From JAYEHK01 sp034659475 (GTDB taxonomy: Bacteria > Bacillota > Syntrophomonadia > Syntrophomonadales > Syntrophomonadaceae), in the NCBI GenBank assembly GCA_034659475.1, contig JAYEHK010000120.1, forward strand, positions 1 through 39,416: DNA of 39,416 nt, in the 5' to 3' direction. The translations under genes were made by a program, and so were the position numbers. Below are positions 31,846 to 39,416 of this stretch, in pieces; the stretch's first letter is position 1; each line of letters begins with the position of its first letter. The notes below the pieces were generated by a model. It made no database searches, was not told the DNA's origin, and saw only the letters and a list, made by a program, of their open reading frames with translations.

Positions 31846-31877
31846 ATAAGCCCTCCGGTTAACAGGGGGCTTATTTT
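31846..31877 (+). terminator. Rho-independent terminator after rpsR
   Basis: Stem ATAAGCCCTCC with GGGGGCTTAT and a short loop, followed by TTTTG. It ends the rpsF operon. Confidence 0.8.
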
Positions 31878-31965
31878 GTTTCAGAACCACCTCCAGTACC
31901 GGTTGAATTACGAAGAAGGAAAAAACCCCAAGTGTGAAGAACAGAGTAGATGGAGGTGTCCATAA

Positions 31966-32292
31966 TTGAACATGAAAAACAAGGAAATTGATATCGCCAC
32001 AAACCTGAAGGTGGTTGATTGGCTGAAAGCCGAATTGGTAGATTCCGTTGCAGTGTTGTTTAAATCTTTGCTCAAAGCAAGCGCTGATGTTACAGCAGAT
32101 GCATTGAGTACCATTATCATTACCACCTACCTGCTGGGAAGAAGAGTGGGAATACAGTTTCAGACGATTGATATGGTTGTGAATTATAAGTTGAATAACA
32201 GCATTAATGAAGCTAACGAGATTGAACAGTGGTATGGAGATCTGACAGAATTGAGACAATATATTGAAAGTAGAGAACAAAAAAAGAGGTGA
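31966..32292 (+). CDS. MazG-like family protein
   Basis: 108-residue, mostly helical protein resembling the MazG-like family found next to yybS and rpsR in Clostridia. It reads IDIATNLKVVDWLKAELVDSVAVLFKSLLKASADVTADALSTIIITTYLLGRRVG. The full catalytic EExxE pattern of MazG nucleotide pyrophosphohydrolases is not apparent, so activity is doubtful. The TTG start at 31966 is seven bases after GGAGGTG; an ATG at 31972 is the alternative. It is followed after 4 bp by the YybS-like gene. Confidence 0.75.
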   Translation: MNMKNKEIDIATNLKVVDWLKAELVDSVAVLFKSLLKASADVTADALSTIIITTYLLGRRVGIQFQTIDMVVNYKLNNSINEANEIEQWYGDLTELRQYIESREQKKR

Positions 32293-32296
32293 TTAC

Positions 32297-33253
32297 TTGG
32301 CACGGATGGTAAAACTACTACTGGTTTCCGGTTTTGCCTGCTGGATGATTACGGCGGTTCCATCAATGATGTTTGTGGCCGCTATAATATGGGGAGTATC
32401 TCTTGTCTTAAGCGCCTATTATTTGGATGTGACAAGACTCTTTTTATTATTTGCCACAAATATTCTTTTGCTTTATTTTTTGAGCTCGAACGGAATGGGA
32501 TTTGCGCCTGCACTTATGTACGGGATGCCTTTCCTGGTGATGGGGGTGCTTGTGAATAAAGGCCGTGATTATTATGAATTGCAAAAATGGGGAGTGTTGA
32601 CAGCTCTGATCTCGGTTGTCCTGTTAATGCTGATTACCTATCTAAGTGTAGGGCAGGAGATACTATTGTCCATTGATCAGCAGGTGGAAACCTATGTTGA
32701 AGAGAGCATTGAGATCTCCAAAGAATCCGGAATCATTGGCTTTTACGAGGAGCGAGGAATCAGTCTTGAAGAAGTAGAGGAAAGCGTTCGCGCCATGTCC
32801 CATACATTTGTGCGGTATTTGCCAGCATTCTATATCCTTCAGGCAATTGCAGCGATTTATCTTGTCCTGTTACTAAGTGCTTATATAGCTAGAAAAAGGC
32901 AACTTCCTATTCTGGCGAAAAAGCCCTTTAAGGATGAAATCATGCCCTGGCAGCTGGCGTGGGTAGTGATTGCAGGATTAGGCTTATGGTTATGGGGCAG
33001 AAACGAAATGTCCACCATTTATTACCTGGGGGGCAATATCCTGGCGGTGGTCTTTCCTATAACTGTCTATTTCGGGACTGCAGAGATCAGTTATCGCATC
33101 TCCCGCTTTAAACCCGGGCACAGGAAATGGGCCATCATGTTTGTGGTCTTTTTAACGCTTGTTTTTTCAATCTCCGCACTTGTTTTTGTTGGCCTGTTAG
33201 GGTTGTTTGATTCCTTATTGGATTATCGTAAACAGAGAAAAAAGGAGGTATAA
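32297..33253 (+). CDS. YybS-like DUF2232 membrane protein
   Basis: About 318 residues with eight or so transmembrane helices (from FACWMITAVPSMMFVAAIIWG at the start to VFSISALVFVGLLGLFDSLLDY at the end) and an extracytoplasmic or loop segment rich in Glu (about 130-170). DUF2232 proteins of this type are found between rpsR and rplI in many Firmicutes, as YybS is in B. subtilis. A frame extends to 32264, but TTG 32297 has GAGG seven bases upstream and just follows the preceding stop. Function unknown. Confidence 0.85.
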   Translation: MARMVKLLLVSGFACWMITAVPSMMFVAAIIWGVSLVLSAYYLDVTRLFLLFATNILLLYFLSSNGMGFAPALMYGMPFLVMGVLVNKGRDYYELQKWGVLTALISVVLLMLITYLSVGQEILLSIDQQVETYVEESIEISKESGIIGFYEERGISLEEVEESVRAMSHTFVRYLPAFYILQAIAAIYLVLLLSAYIARKRQLPILAKKPFKDEIMPWQLAWVVIAGLGLWLWGRNEMSTIYYLGGNILAVVFPITVYFGTAEISYRISRFKPGHRKWAIMFVVFLTLVFSISALVFVGLLGLFDSLLDYRKQRKKEV

Positions 33254-33256
33254 GCA

Positions 33257-33703
33257 ATGAAAGTAATCTTGATTCAAGATGTGAAAAAACTAGGAGAAAA
33301 AGGAAAAATTTTAGATGTATCTGTTGGATATGCGAGAAACTTTTTAATTCCGCAGGGCTTGGCCGAGGAAGCGACCAAAACGAAAATAAAGGAAATAGAA
33401 GAAAAAAATGTTCGAGAAGAAAAGAAAAAAACCCATGAAAAAAAACAGGCAGACACTATCAAAGCAAGGCTGGATGGGAAAAGCATAAAGATTCAAGTGA
33501 AAACAGGAGCAGGAGATAAACTCTTTGGTGCCGTCACTGCCAAAGATATTTCCGACATTTTACAAAAGGAATTTGGGGTGTCAATAGATAAAAAGAAAAT
33601 AGAAATACCTGAACCAATTAAACATATTGGAGAACATACCGTACGACTAAAAATATATCCAGCAGTGCAAGCGGAGGTGAAGCTAATCGTTGCCTCCAAA
33701 TAA
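33257..33703 (+). CDS. rplI: 50S ribosomal protein L9
   Basis: 148-residue two-domain protein. The N-terminal rRNA-binding part reads MKVILIQDVKKLGEKGKILDVSVGYARNFLIPQGLAEEATK, followed by a long Lys/Glu helix and the C-terminal domain with IGEHTVRLKIYPAVQAEVKLIV. AAAGGAGG precedes the ATG. It starts 3 bp after the YybS-like stop and 17 bp before lonC, so all are probably one transcript. Confidence 0.98.
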   Translation: MKVILIQDVKKLGEKGKILDVSVGYARNFLIPQGLAEEATKTKIKEIEEKNVREEKKKTHEKKQADTIKARLDGKSIKIQVKTGAGDKLFGAVTAKDISDILQKEFGVSIDKKKIEIPEPIKHIGEHTVRLKIYPAVQAEVKLIVASK

Positions 33704-33720
33704 ACTTGGGAGGACATAAG

Positions 33721-35622
33721 GTGACGCAGTTTTTTATCAAGCAGAGAACAACCAGGAAACAAAGCAATAATAAGGAAGATCTTTCGATAAAGATTGAAAA
33801 ACTAATCGCACAGCTCAAAGCGTATTATGGAAACACAGAGTTTATGCTCATGGCAAGCAAGTTGGAAGCAGCAGAACTCATTCAGGCAGATGCCATGGAT
33901 ATGAAGATTCTGGGATTACTAAGAATCATGCAGCAGGACCCAACCCTTAATCAACTTCCTGTAGAAACGAAGCTTGAGCTCATCTTCAACCAGCTGGAAG
34001 AAAAACTGGTTGATCTTTTGGCCCGACGGGCGGTCGAACAAAGTCTTCAAGTTGAAATACAAAAGAAAATGGAGGAGAATTATAAGCAGTATGTACAGGA
34101 AGTTAAGCTGCAGGTCTTAAAGGAACAGCATAAAACAAATGAGAATGCGCAAACCTTTAAGAAGCTGGGTGCGCTTGAGAAAATGGAACACGTTGGTCTT
34201 AATCGGACTGTTCTCGATACGCTAAGGCCGTCTGCTTTAGATGAGATTGTAGGTCAGGAGAAGGCTGTAAAAGCGTTGCTTTCTAAACTAACGACGCCAT
34301 TCCCCCAGCATATTTTACTATATGGGCCTCCAGGGGTAGGGAAAACAACCTGTGCACGCCTGGCACTGGAAATGGCTAAACAAAGGCAGGGTAGTGTGTT
34401 CCGAGAAGACTCACCTTTTGTAGAGGTCGATGGAACAACTCTGAGATGGGACCCCAGGGAATCTACCAACCCACTTCTTGGCTCTGTTCATGATCCGATT
34501 TATCAGGGGGCGAGACGAGAACTGGCGGATGAGGGAATTCCTGAACCGAAACTAGGTATGGTCTCTGAGGCGCATGGCGGAATCCTATTTATAGATGAAA
34601 TCGGAGAAATGGATACATATTTACAAAACAAACTGTTAAAGGTGATGGAAGACAAAAGGGTGTTTTTTGAATCATCCTATTACGATCCGAACGATGAGAA
34701 AATACCGCAGTACATACGAAAGATGTTTGAGGAGGGGGTACCGGCTGATTTTGTTCTCATCGGTGCAACCACCAGAGAACGAGAAGAGATTAGCCCAGCG
34801 TTTCGTTCTCGATGTTTGGAAGTGTTTTTTGAACCATTAAATCCAGAGGATGTTAAAGATATTCTAGACAATTCCATGCAGAAATTGGGGATTAAAGCGG
34901 ATGAAGAAGTGTCCGAGATTATTGCAAACTATTGTACAGATGGACGCAGTGCCAATAAAATGTTGGTGGATGCTTATTCCCTATGTCTATTGGACAACGA
35001 TACTAATCATAGCTTCTGTGTAAAAACAGAACATATCCACGAAGCCATTCAGAATAGCCAGCGTTCCCCAGCCATTGCCCGCAGAGCATCTTCGGAGGCA
35101 GAGGCCGGGAAGATTTTTGGGGTAGGGGTTTCTGGTCATGTAGGAAGGTTGATTGAAATAGAGAGTGTTGCTTTCCCTGCACACGATGGAAATGGAAGTA
35201 TACGATTTAACGATACTGCAGGCAGTATGGCAAAAGACTCGGTTGCCAACGCGGCTTCGGTATTTCGAAAAGAAAATAACGAGAAATTGAACGAGTATGA
35301 CGTTCACGTCAATCTGGTTGGGGGCGGTAAGGTCGATGGCCCGTCAGCAGGTGCAGCCATCTATCTGGCGATTTGCTCGGCCATTTATCAAAAAGCCATT
35401 CGGCAGGACGTGGCCATTACCGGAGAGATTTCCATTCAGGGAATGGTTAAACCTGTGGGGGGCGTTTTTCAAAAGATTCTGGGAGCCAAACAGGCTGGAA
35501 TTAAGAAAATGATTATTCCTATCGAAAATATACCTGATATTCCGTCCCGGCTTCAAGGGATAACTATTGTTCCCATAAAAACCATTGCTGAAGCCTATCA
35601 ACATATTTTTATAGAAAACTAG
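33721..35622 (+). CDS. lonC: Lon-family ATP-dependent protease LonC (spore-type)
   Basis: 633-residue AAA+ Ser-Lys protease of the LonC type found in spore formers, with helical N-terminus (1-150) instead of the LON domain. Walker A is GPPGVGKTT (202-210), Walker B GGILFIDEIGEM and an arginine-rich FRSRCLEVFF follow. The protease domain carries the nucleophile Ser542 in DGPSAGAA and Lys585 in QKILGAKQAG; the 43-residue spacing matches Lon (S679/K722 in E. coli). GTG 33721 has GGGAGG seven bases upstream, so I prefer it to an in-frame TTG at 33706. Function in sporulation quality control is an inference. Confidence 0.92.
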   Translation: MTQFFIKQRTTRKQSNNKEDLSIKIEKLIAQLKAYYGNTEFMLMASKLEAAELIQADAMDMKILGLLRIMQQDPTLNQLPVETKLELIFNQLEEKLVDLLARRAVEQSLQVEIQKKMEENYKQYVQEVKLQVLKEQHKTNENAQTFKKLGALEKMEHVGLNRTVLDTLRPSALDEIVGQEKAVKALLSKLTTPFPQHILLYGPPGVGKTTCARLALEMAKQRQGSVFREDSPFVEVDGTTLRWDPRESTNPLLGSVHDPIYQGARRELADEGIPEPKLGMVSEAHGGILFIDEIGEMDTYLQNKLLKVMEDKRVFFESSYYDPNDEKIPQYIRKMFEEGVPADFVLIGATTREREEISPAFRSRCLEVFFEPLNPEDVKDILDNSMQKLGIKADEEVSEIIANYCTDGRSANKMLVDAYSLCLLDNDTNHSFCVKTEHIHEAIQNSQRSPAIARRASSEAEAGKIFGVGVSGHVGRLIEIESVAFPAHDGNGSIRFNDTAGSMAKDSVANAASVFRKENNEKLNEYDVHVNLVGGGKVDGPSAGAAIYLAICSAIYQKAIRQDVAITGEISIQGMVKPVGGVFQKILGAKQAGIKKMIIPIENIPDIPSRLQGITIVPIKTIAEAYQHIFIEN

Positions 35623-35683
35623 CTTCGCGGGTGACCCTTGCATACGATAGAATCCGTTATAATGAATACACAAGGGGCGTTTA

Positions 35684-35712
35684 TTGACACTGCAAATCCC
35701 TTCTGCTACTAT
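35684..35712 (+). promoter_or_regulatory. Promoter for purA
   Basis: Perfect TTGACA (35684-35689), then 17 bp and TACTAT (35707-35712), directly overlapped by TATAAA. It lies about 85 bp upstream of purA, after the lonC stop. Confidence 0.6.
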
Positions 35713-35797
35713 AAATTAGTTGACATGAAAATCCTTGCTGTGAAGGTCTTAGGGTTGAACCATACCATGTCTATTAATAATCTAGGGGGGTGGACAT

Positions 35798-37072
35798 ATG
35801 TCCGCTGTAGTACTCGTAGGGGCCCAGTGGGGCGATGAAGGAAAAGGAAAAATTACCGATTTTCTTGCTGAAAAAGCGGATTGTGTAGTTCGATTTCAAG
35901 GTGGCAGCAATGCCGGGCATACGGTCGAGGTAGCGAATGAGAAATTTATGCTGCATCTGATTCCCTCGGGCATTCTTTATCCAGAAAAGATTTGCGTGAT
36001 CGGGAATGGTGTAGTTGTAGATATGGGTGCGGTACTGGAAGAGGTTCAAGGACTTCATAAACGAGGAATAGATACCAGTAATTTGAGAATCAGCAACCGG
36101 GCACCGATTGTAATGCCCTATCATAAAAAAATGGATGAAATCGAAGATCGAACCAAAAAAATAGGAACAACCAAAAAAGGTATCGGACCAGCCTACGAAG
36201 ATAAAATTAGCAGGGCAGGTTTTAGAATATGCGATTTGCTGTATGATGAAGAGTTCGACCACCGGTTTGCGGCGCAGGTAGAGAAGAAAAACCTGATCAT
36301 GAACAAACTCTATGGAGAACCAGGTTTTGATGCAGTAGAAATATTGAAGGAGCTGCGGGAACAAGTTGAGCAGCTAAAACCCTATATTACGGATACCTCC
36401 TACCTGGTTTATCAAGCCATGCAGGAAGGGAAAAAGGTATTGTTTGAAGGCGCTCAGGGCACTTTACTGGACATTGATTATGGGACCTATCCGTTTGTGA
36501 CATCTTCACATCCAACAGCTGGAGGAGCCTGTGTGGGCGCGGGCGTAGGACCAACCCAGATAGGAAGAGTCATCGGTGTGGCCAAGGCATACACCACAAG
36601 GGTTGGCGAGGGACCGTTTCCAACTGAATTAACCGATGAACAGGGCGACTTGTTGCGTGAAAAGGGTGCTGAATTTGGAGTAACAACAGGCAGAGCCAGA
36701 AGATGCGGATGGGTAGACATGGTTGTGTTGCGTTATGCGGTTCGTATCAATGGATTAACCGATCTGGCGATTACCAAACTTGATGTTTTGGATGAAATGG
36801 ATGTTGTAAAGCTTTGTGTAGCTTATCATTATAAGGGCCAGCGTTTGACTGAATTTCCAGAGACCATTTCTGCTTTACAGGAATGTGAACCGGAATACAT
36901 CGAGATGCCTGGATGGCAAACAGATACTACCAATATAAATCGATTAGAGGATCTGCCCAGGGAAACCCGTGATTATATCGCAATGATTGAGAAGCTTTCC
37001 GGAGCCAAACAATCTTTGCTGGCGGTCGGACCCAAAAGGGCACAGACCATTGTTACCAACGATCTATTTTAA
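35798..37072 (+). CDS. purA: Adenylosuccinate synthetase
   Basis: Catalyses GTP-dependent joining of aspartate to IMP, the first step to AMP. The 424-residue product begins VVLVGAQWGDEGKGKITDFLAEKADCVVRFQGGSNAGHT (4-42), with the catalytic Asp/His, then VLFEGAQGTLLDIDYGTYPFVTSSHPTAGGAC and TTGRARRCGWVDMVVLRYAVRINGLTDLAITKLDVLD. Length is typical. AGGGGGGTGG precedes the ATG at 35798. The next feature is a weak inverted repeat (37078-37127) and tRNA-Val. No other purine gene is in the window. Confidence 0.98.
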   Translation: MSAVVLVGAQWGDEGKGKITDFLAEKADCVVRFQGGSNAGHTVEVANEKFMLHLIPSGILYPEKICVIGNGVVVDMGAVLEEVQGLHKRGIDTSNLRISNRAPIVMPYHKKMDEIEDRTKKIGTTKKGIGPAYEDKISRAGFRICDLLYDEEFDHRFAAQVEKKNLIMNKLYGEPGFDAVEILKELREQVEQLKPYITDTSYLVYQAMQEGKKVLFEGAQGTLLDIDYGTYPFVTSSHPTAGGACVGAGVGPTQIGRVIGVAKAYTTRVGEGPFPTELTDEQGDLLREKGAEFGVTTGRARRCGWVDMVVLRYAVRINGLTDLAITKLDVLDEMDVVKLCVAYHYKGQRLTEFPETISALQECEPEYIEMPGWQTDTTNINRLEDLPRETRDYIAMIEKLSGAKQSLLAVGPKRAQTIVTNDLF

Positions 37073-37164
37073 ATAATTCACCGGGTTTGTCACAAAGACC
37101 TATTTTAGGGGTTTGAAACCTGGTGAAAAAGGTGATAGAATAATATAGTAATTTAAACCATTCA

Positions 37165-37239
37165 GGGCGTATAACTCAGTGGGAGAGTGCCACCTTCACA
37201 CGGTGGAAGTCGCTGGTTCGAAACCAGCTACGCCCACCA
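37165..37239 (+). tRNA. tRNA-Val (anticodon CAC)
   Basis: 75 nt with encoded CCA. Acceptor GGGCGTA/TACGCCC, anticodon arm CCACC-TTCACAC-GGTGG with CAC (codon GUG), T arm CTGGT-TCGAA-ACCAG type. It is the last intact housekeeping gene before a decayed integrase, so it is a probable integration site. Confidence 0.96.
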
Positions 37240-37252
37240 TAAGAGAATAGTA

Positions 37253-37284
37253 ATACCGGTAGTTTTAGGCTACCGGTATTTTTG
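37253..37284 (+). terminator. Terminator after tRNA-Val
   Basis: Perfect 10-bp stem ATACCGGTAG / CTACCGGTAT with a short loop, then TTTTT. Confidence 0.85.
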
Positions 37285-37997
37285 TGGTTACAACGTTTTT
37301 TATCACTTGTCCACAAATGTGCCCACAAAGGGGGCAAAAATAAGACCTATTAAACCTCAATAGAATCAATTATTCTGTGCTTTTCTTTCTACGAAGATTA
37401 ATAGGTCCACTTAATAACTCCGGTATTTATCAAACCAGGTGTCTATTGCATTGGGATGCATGGGCTTGCCTTCGATAATTTTCCATTCAACGGCACAGCT
37501 AAACATGGATGACAGGATGTGTTGGTACTGCAGGATTGTTGCGGGGGCTAACTCTCGCGTACATACACTATCGACCAGAAGCATGTAAAAAACGTGGTTG
37601 CTATAGCTACATGTGCGGCAATTGTGAAGAGTGCGATGTGTTGCAAAAGTAGTGTATAGTACGCAAAGTCCCCTTTGCCAATGTCTGAAGGCCAATTTTT
37701 TAATACCATTGTTATACAAAAAATGCTTAACATCTATCCGAAAGAAGGGATGGTTTATTTGTGAATCAAGTACTGCAACTGCATGGAGCGAGCAATATCC
37801 GGATAATCAAATTGAACTCGGGTAAATTTTTAATGAATTTTGAGGCGGGCCGGAGCCTTTGCGACCTCGTGAGCGTCTAATTAGAATTAGATAACTTATT
37901 ATGTCGGCCCGTCAGTGTCTATACCCTAAAAATGATCGATCAACGTTTTGATATCGTTGTGGTTGATTTTTGAAGCCCTATAAGGAGGAGACTGCTA
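37285..37997. other. Spacer with decayed island DNA
   Basis: Besides the integrase remnant there is no supported gene. A 39-codon plus-strand frame at 37761-37880 (VNQVLQLHGASNIRIIKLNS start, GTG) has only a poor ribosome binding site. The G+C content and short broken frames suggest relic mobile DNA. Confidence 0.5.
37290..37620 (-). pseudogene. Tyrosine-type integrase remnant next to tRNA-Val
   Basis: Minus-strand coding traces that do not add up to a gene. The frame near 37411-37560 reads RELAPATILQYQHILSSMF, then SCAVEWKIIEGKP, the core-binding region of phage integrases, and jumps directly to MHPNAIDTWFDKYRSY, which in intact proteins follows about 100 residues later, just before the HDLRHTHAT box. 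A further frame at about 37310-37350 reads APFVGTFVDK with a stop, resembling an integrase end. The catalytic RHR-Y residues are missing, so a deletion remnant is the best explanation. Confidence 0.7.
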
Positions 37998-38285
37998 TTG
38001 AAAATAGGCGAAGATGTATTAATCGACACTATTGAGAGGGATTGCTCGTTTTGCAACAATAAAGTGCATACTATTGAGATCAGAAAAAGACAATCGCAGC
38101 TTACTATCAAAGGTGAACTTGTTGATTTTCAGGAAATCTATTATCTCTGTCAACTCACCGATCCGGCTGATGAGTTAGGTAATACCTTCTGCCCCGCCGG
38201 GATTATGGACGAAAACCTAAACCGCGCCAGGAATGCGTATCGTCGGAAACATGGACTGCCGGAATCAACGAGCAAACATATTTAA
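37998..38285 (+). CDS. YgiT/MqsA-type zinc-finger antitoxin-like protein, short form
   Basis: 95 residues beginning with a TTG after AAGGAGGAG. It has a CSFCNNKVHTIEI zinc-ribbon half (Cys17, Cys20), a second Cys pair in YYLCQLTD and TFCPAG, then GIMDENLNRARNAYRRKHGLP, the helix that normally links the YgiT-type zinc domain to a helix-turn-helix or DUF4065 domain. Here the protein ends just after KHGL, so the DNA-binding part is missing: it is either a naturally short form or a truncated antitoxin. No cognate toxin is visible. A short frame MTDLQLHKDLS follows at 38298. Confidence 0.6.
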   Translation: MKIGEDVLIDTIERDCSFCNNKVHTIEIRKRQSQLTIKGELVDFQEIYYLCQLTDPADELGNTFCPAGIMDENLNRARNAYRRKHGLPESTSKHI

Positions 38286-38466
38286 AAGGAGGGCGTTATG
38301 ACTGATTTACAGCTACATAAAGATCTCTCCTAAACATAGCTGAGCACTTGCACCATTTTGTTTATTTTAAGCAAAAACTGTATGGCATTATTGGCTTTTG
38401 GGTAGCATATATCATATAATATACATATGATTTTGTAAAAATACTGCAAAATGGAGGTATAGTAAT

Positions 38467-39416
38467 ATGTTGGTTGAATTTAGGGCTAAAAACTTCAAAT
38501 CTTTTAAAGATGAAATTGCTTTTTCGATGGTACCAGCTCCAAAGCAGAAGGGGTTAGACTATAGCATTTTAAAAAATAAGATTGGTTCAAAAGAATATAA
38601 AGGGTTGTCTTCGGCGGTGATATATGGCCCAAATGCTGCAGGAAAAACAAATATTATTGGAGCAATGGAAGTATTTAAAACTATTGTTTTACGAGGAAAT
38701 ATTCGTAACAGTGAACGCTCTACGAATGTACCCAACACTGCAGTTAATATGTTGGAGTTGATCCCCAACAATTCGGTTAAGGAAAAGATACCGGTTGAGT
38801 TTTCGATTAAATTTATTGACAATAACCTTCTAATTGATTATCAATTGTCCCTTGATATTGGCGGGTTCCTGGAAGATGAATATAATCGCAGAGTATTATC
38901 GGAAATTTTATATGTTAATGAAAACCTAGTTTTTTCAAGAAAAGACACCTTACAATTTGATGATTTAAAAGTAATCAAAGAATATTTGGTAAATGATTTT
39001 GAAGATTATGAACTAGGAGTAACCACCCTTGCTAAAAGTAATTTGATCAGTGAGGAATTGTTCTTGATGAACGGCTTTAAAGCCATGTTCAGCTCCAAAC
39101 TCGTAAGTATTATAAGCAACTGGTTTGAAACTAAATTTATGGTAATTTATCGGGCGGATTCACTTTACTTAAGCAAAAAGTTTTTGGATTCTAAAAAACA
39201 TATTGTTTTTGTTGAAAAAACAGTTAACGATGCAGCTGAAATGTTTGGAATCAACTCAAACGCTCTTGCCTATGTTTCGCCTGATGAAGATTCCGAATCT
39301 AAACTATGCTCCGTTTTTAAAGGGGACGCTAATAATGGAGCATTTATAACGGCTGAACAGTTTGAATCCTATGGTACGATTCGATTTATAAATATGTTTC
39401 CGTTGGTTTTAAATGT
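38467..39416 (+). CDS. AAA family ATPase (COG1106; AbiL/RloA-like), 3' end outside window
   Basis: At least 316 codons remain open to the right edge. The start MLVEFRAKNFKSFKDEIAFSM resembles RecF/AAA15 ATPases, and Walker A is GPNAAGKTN (54-62). The rest (IKFIDNNLLIDYQLSLD, RRVLSEILYVNE) fits the beta-rich insert of AbiLi/RloA-type phage-defence ATPases. GGAGG is 9 nt upstream of the ATG. Walker B and any RloB-like partner lie beyond the window. An anti-phage role is inferred from family and from the position in a tRNA-linked island. Confidence 0.8.
   Translation, partial: MLVEFRAKNFKSFKDEIAFSMVPAPKQKGLDYSILKNKIGSKEYKGLSSAVIYGPNAAGKTNIIGAMEVFKTIVLRGNIRNSERSTNVPNTAVNMLELIPNNSVKEKIPVEFSIKFIDNNLLIDYQLSLDIGGFLEDEYNRRVLSEILYVNENLVFSRKDTLQFDDLKVIKEYLVNDFEDYELGVTTLAKSNLISEELFLMNGFKAMFSSKLVSIISNWFETKFMVIYRADSLYLSKKFLDSKKHIVFVEKTVNDAAEMFGINSNALAYVSPDEDSESKLCSVFKGDANNGAFITAEQFESYGTIRFINMFPLVLN

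Noticed and set aside
37078..37127. purA terminator
   Set aside because: TTCACCGGGTTT and AAACCTGGTGAA are inverted, but the loop is 26 nt and no T run follows, so I do not call a terminator.
37631..37825. 64-codon plus-strand frame downstream of tRNA-Val
   Set aside because: It overlaps the opposite-strand integrase relic and has no ribosome binding site or family match.

Overview
The window is the replication-origin region of a low-GC, Gram-positive, endospore-forming anaerobe, most likely class Clostridia. The basis is a rpmH-rnpA-yidD-yidC-khpB-mnmE-mnmG-rsmG-noc-soj-parB chain divergent from dnaA-dnaN-recF, plus a YyaC-type spore protein, a spore-type LonC protease, YybS, purine-rich ribosome binding sites and many GTG/TTG starts. 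The genus is not fixed by the sequence; an Alkaliphilus- or Tindallia-like lineage is a guess from gene order.

Layout. (1) 1-2684, minus strand: recF (5' end only), dnaN, dnaA. DnaA-box-like sites lie on both sides of dnaA, and a strong promoter before rpmH starts the plus-strand genes. (2) 2942-12310: ribosomal protein L34, RNase P protein, membrane insertase, RNA-binding KhpB, tRNA and rRNA modification enzymes, then chromosome segregation (noc, soj, parB). A perfect parS lies inside a 30-bp palindrome that includes the parB stop codon. A perfect Noc-binding palindrome lies 15 kb further on, at 25395-25410. (3) 12595-16354: LytM-type M23 peptidase, bactofilin, a convergent intergenic region packed with nested inverted repeats, YyaC and a YkvI-like transporter. 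(4) 16357-24671: selA and selB, a three-gene module related to 2-hydroxyacyl-CoA dehydratase activation, a solitary LivF-type ATPase, a CBS-ACT protein and tRNA-Sec. (5) 24729-25640: gene-poor segment with a Fic-protein remnant, the Noc site and the second of two 161-bp palindromic MITE-like repeats. (6) 25645-29786: TVP38 membrane protein, CvpA-like protein, M18 aminopeptidase and selD. selD is itself a selenoprotein gene with an in-frame UGA followed by a SECIS-like hairpin. (7) 29787-37072: repeat-rich spacer, DUF951 protein, rpsF-ssb-rpsR, MazG-like protein, YybS, rplI, lonC, purA. (8) 37165-39416: tRNA-Val followed by a decayed tyrosine integrase, an antitoxin-like zinc-finger protein and the 5' part of an AAA ATPase of the AbiL/RloA type. 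This looks like the edge of a genomic island with possible defence content.

How it works together: the housekeeping genes are the usual oriC complement. The distinctive feature is that the selenocysteine machinery (selA, selB, tRNA-Sec, selD) falls within 13.5 kb and is interleaved with radical-dehydratase-activase-like genes. The best candidates for undescribed biology are the activase module, the palindromic repeats at 13999-14515, 23630/25472 and 30057-30151, and the island at the right edge.
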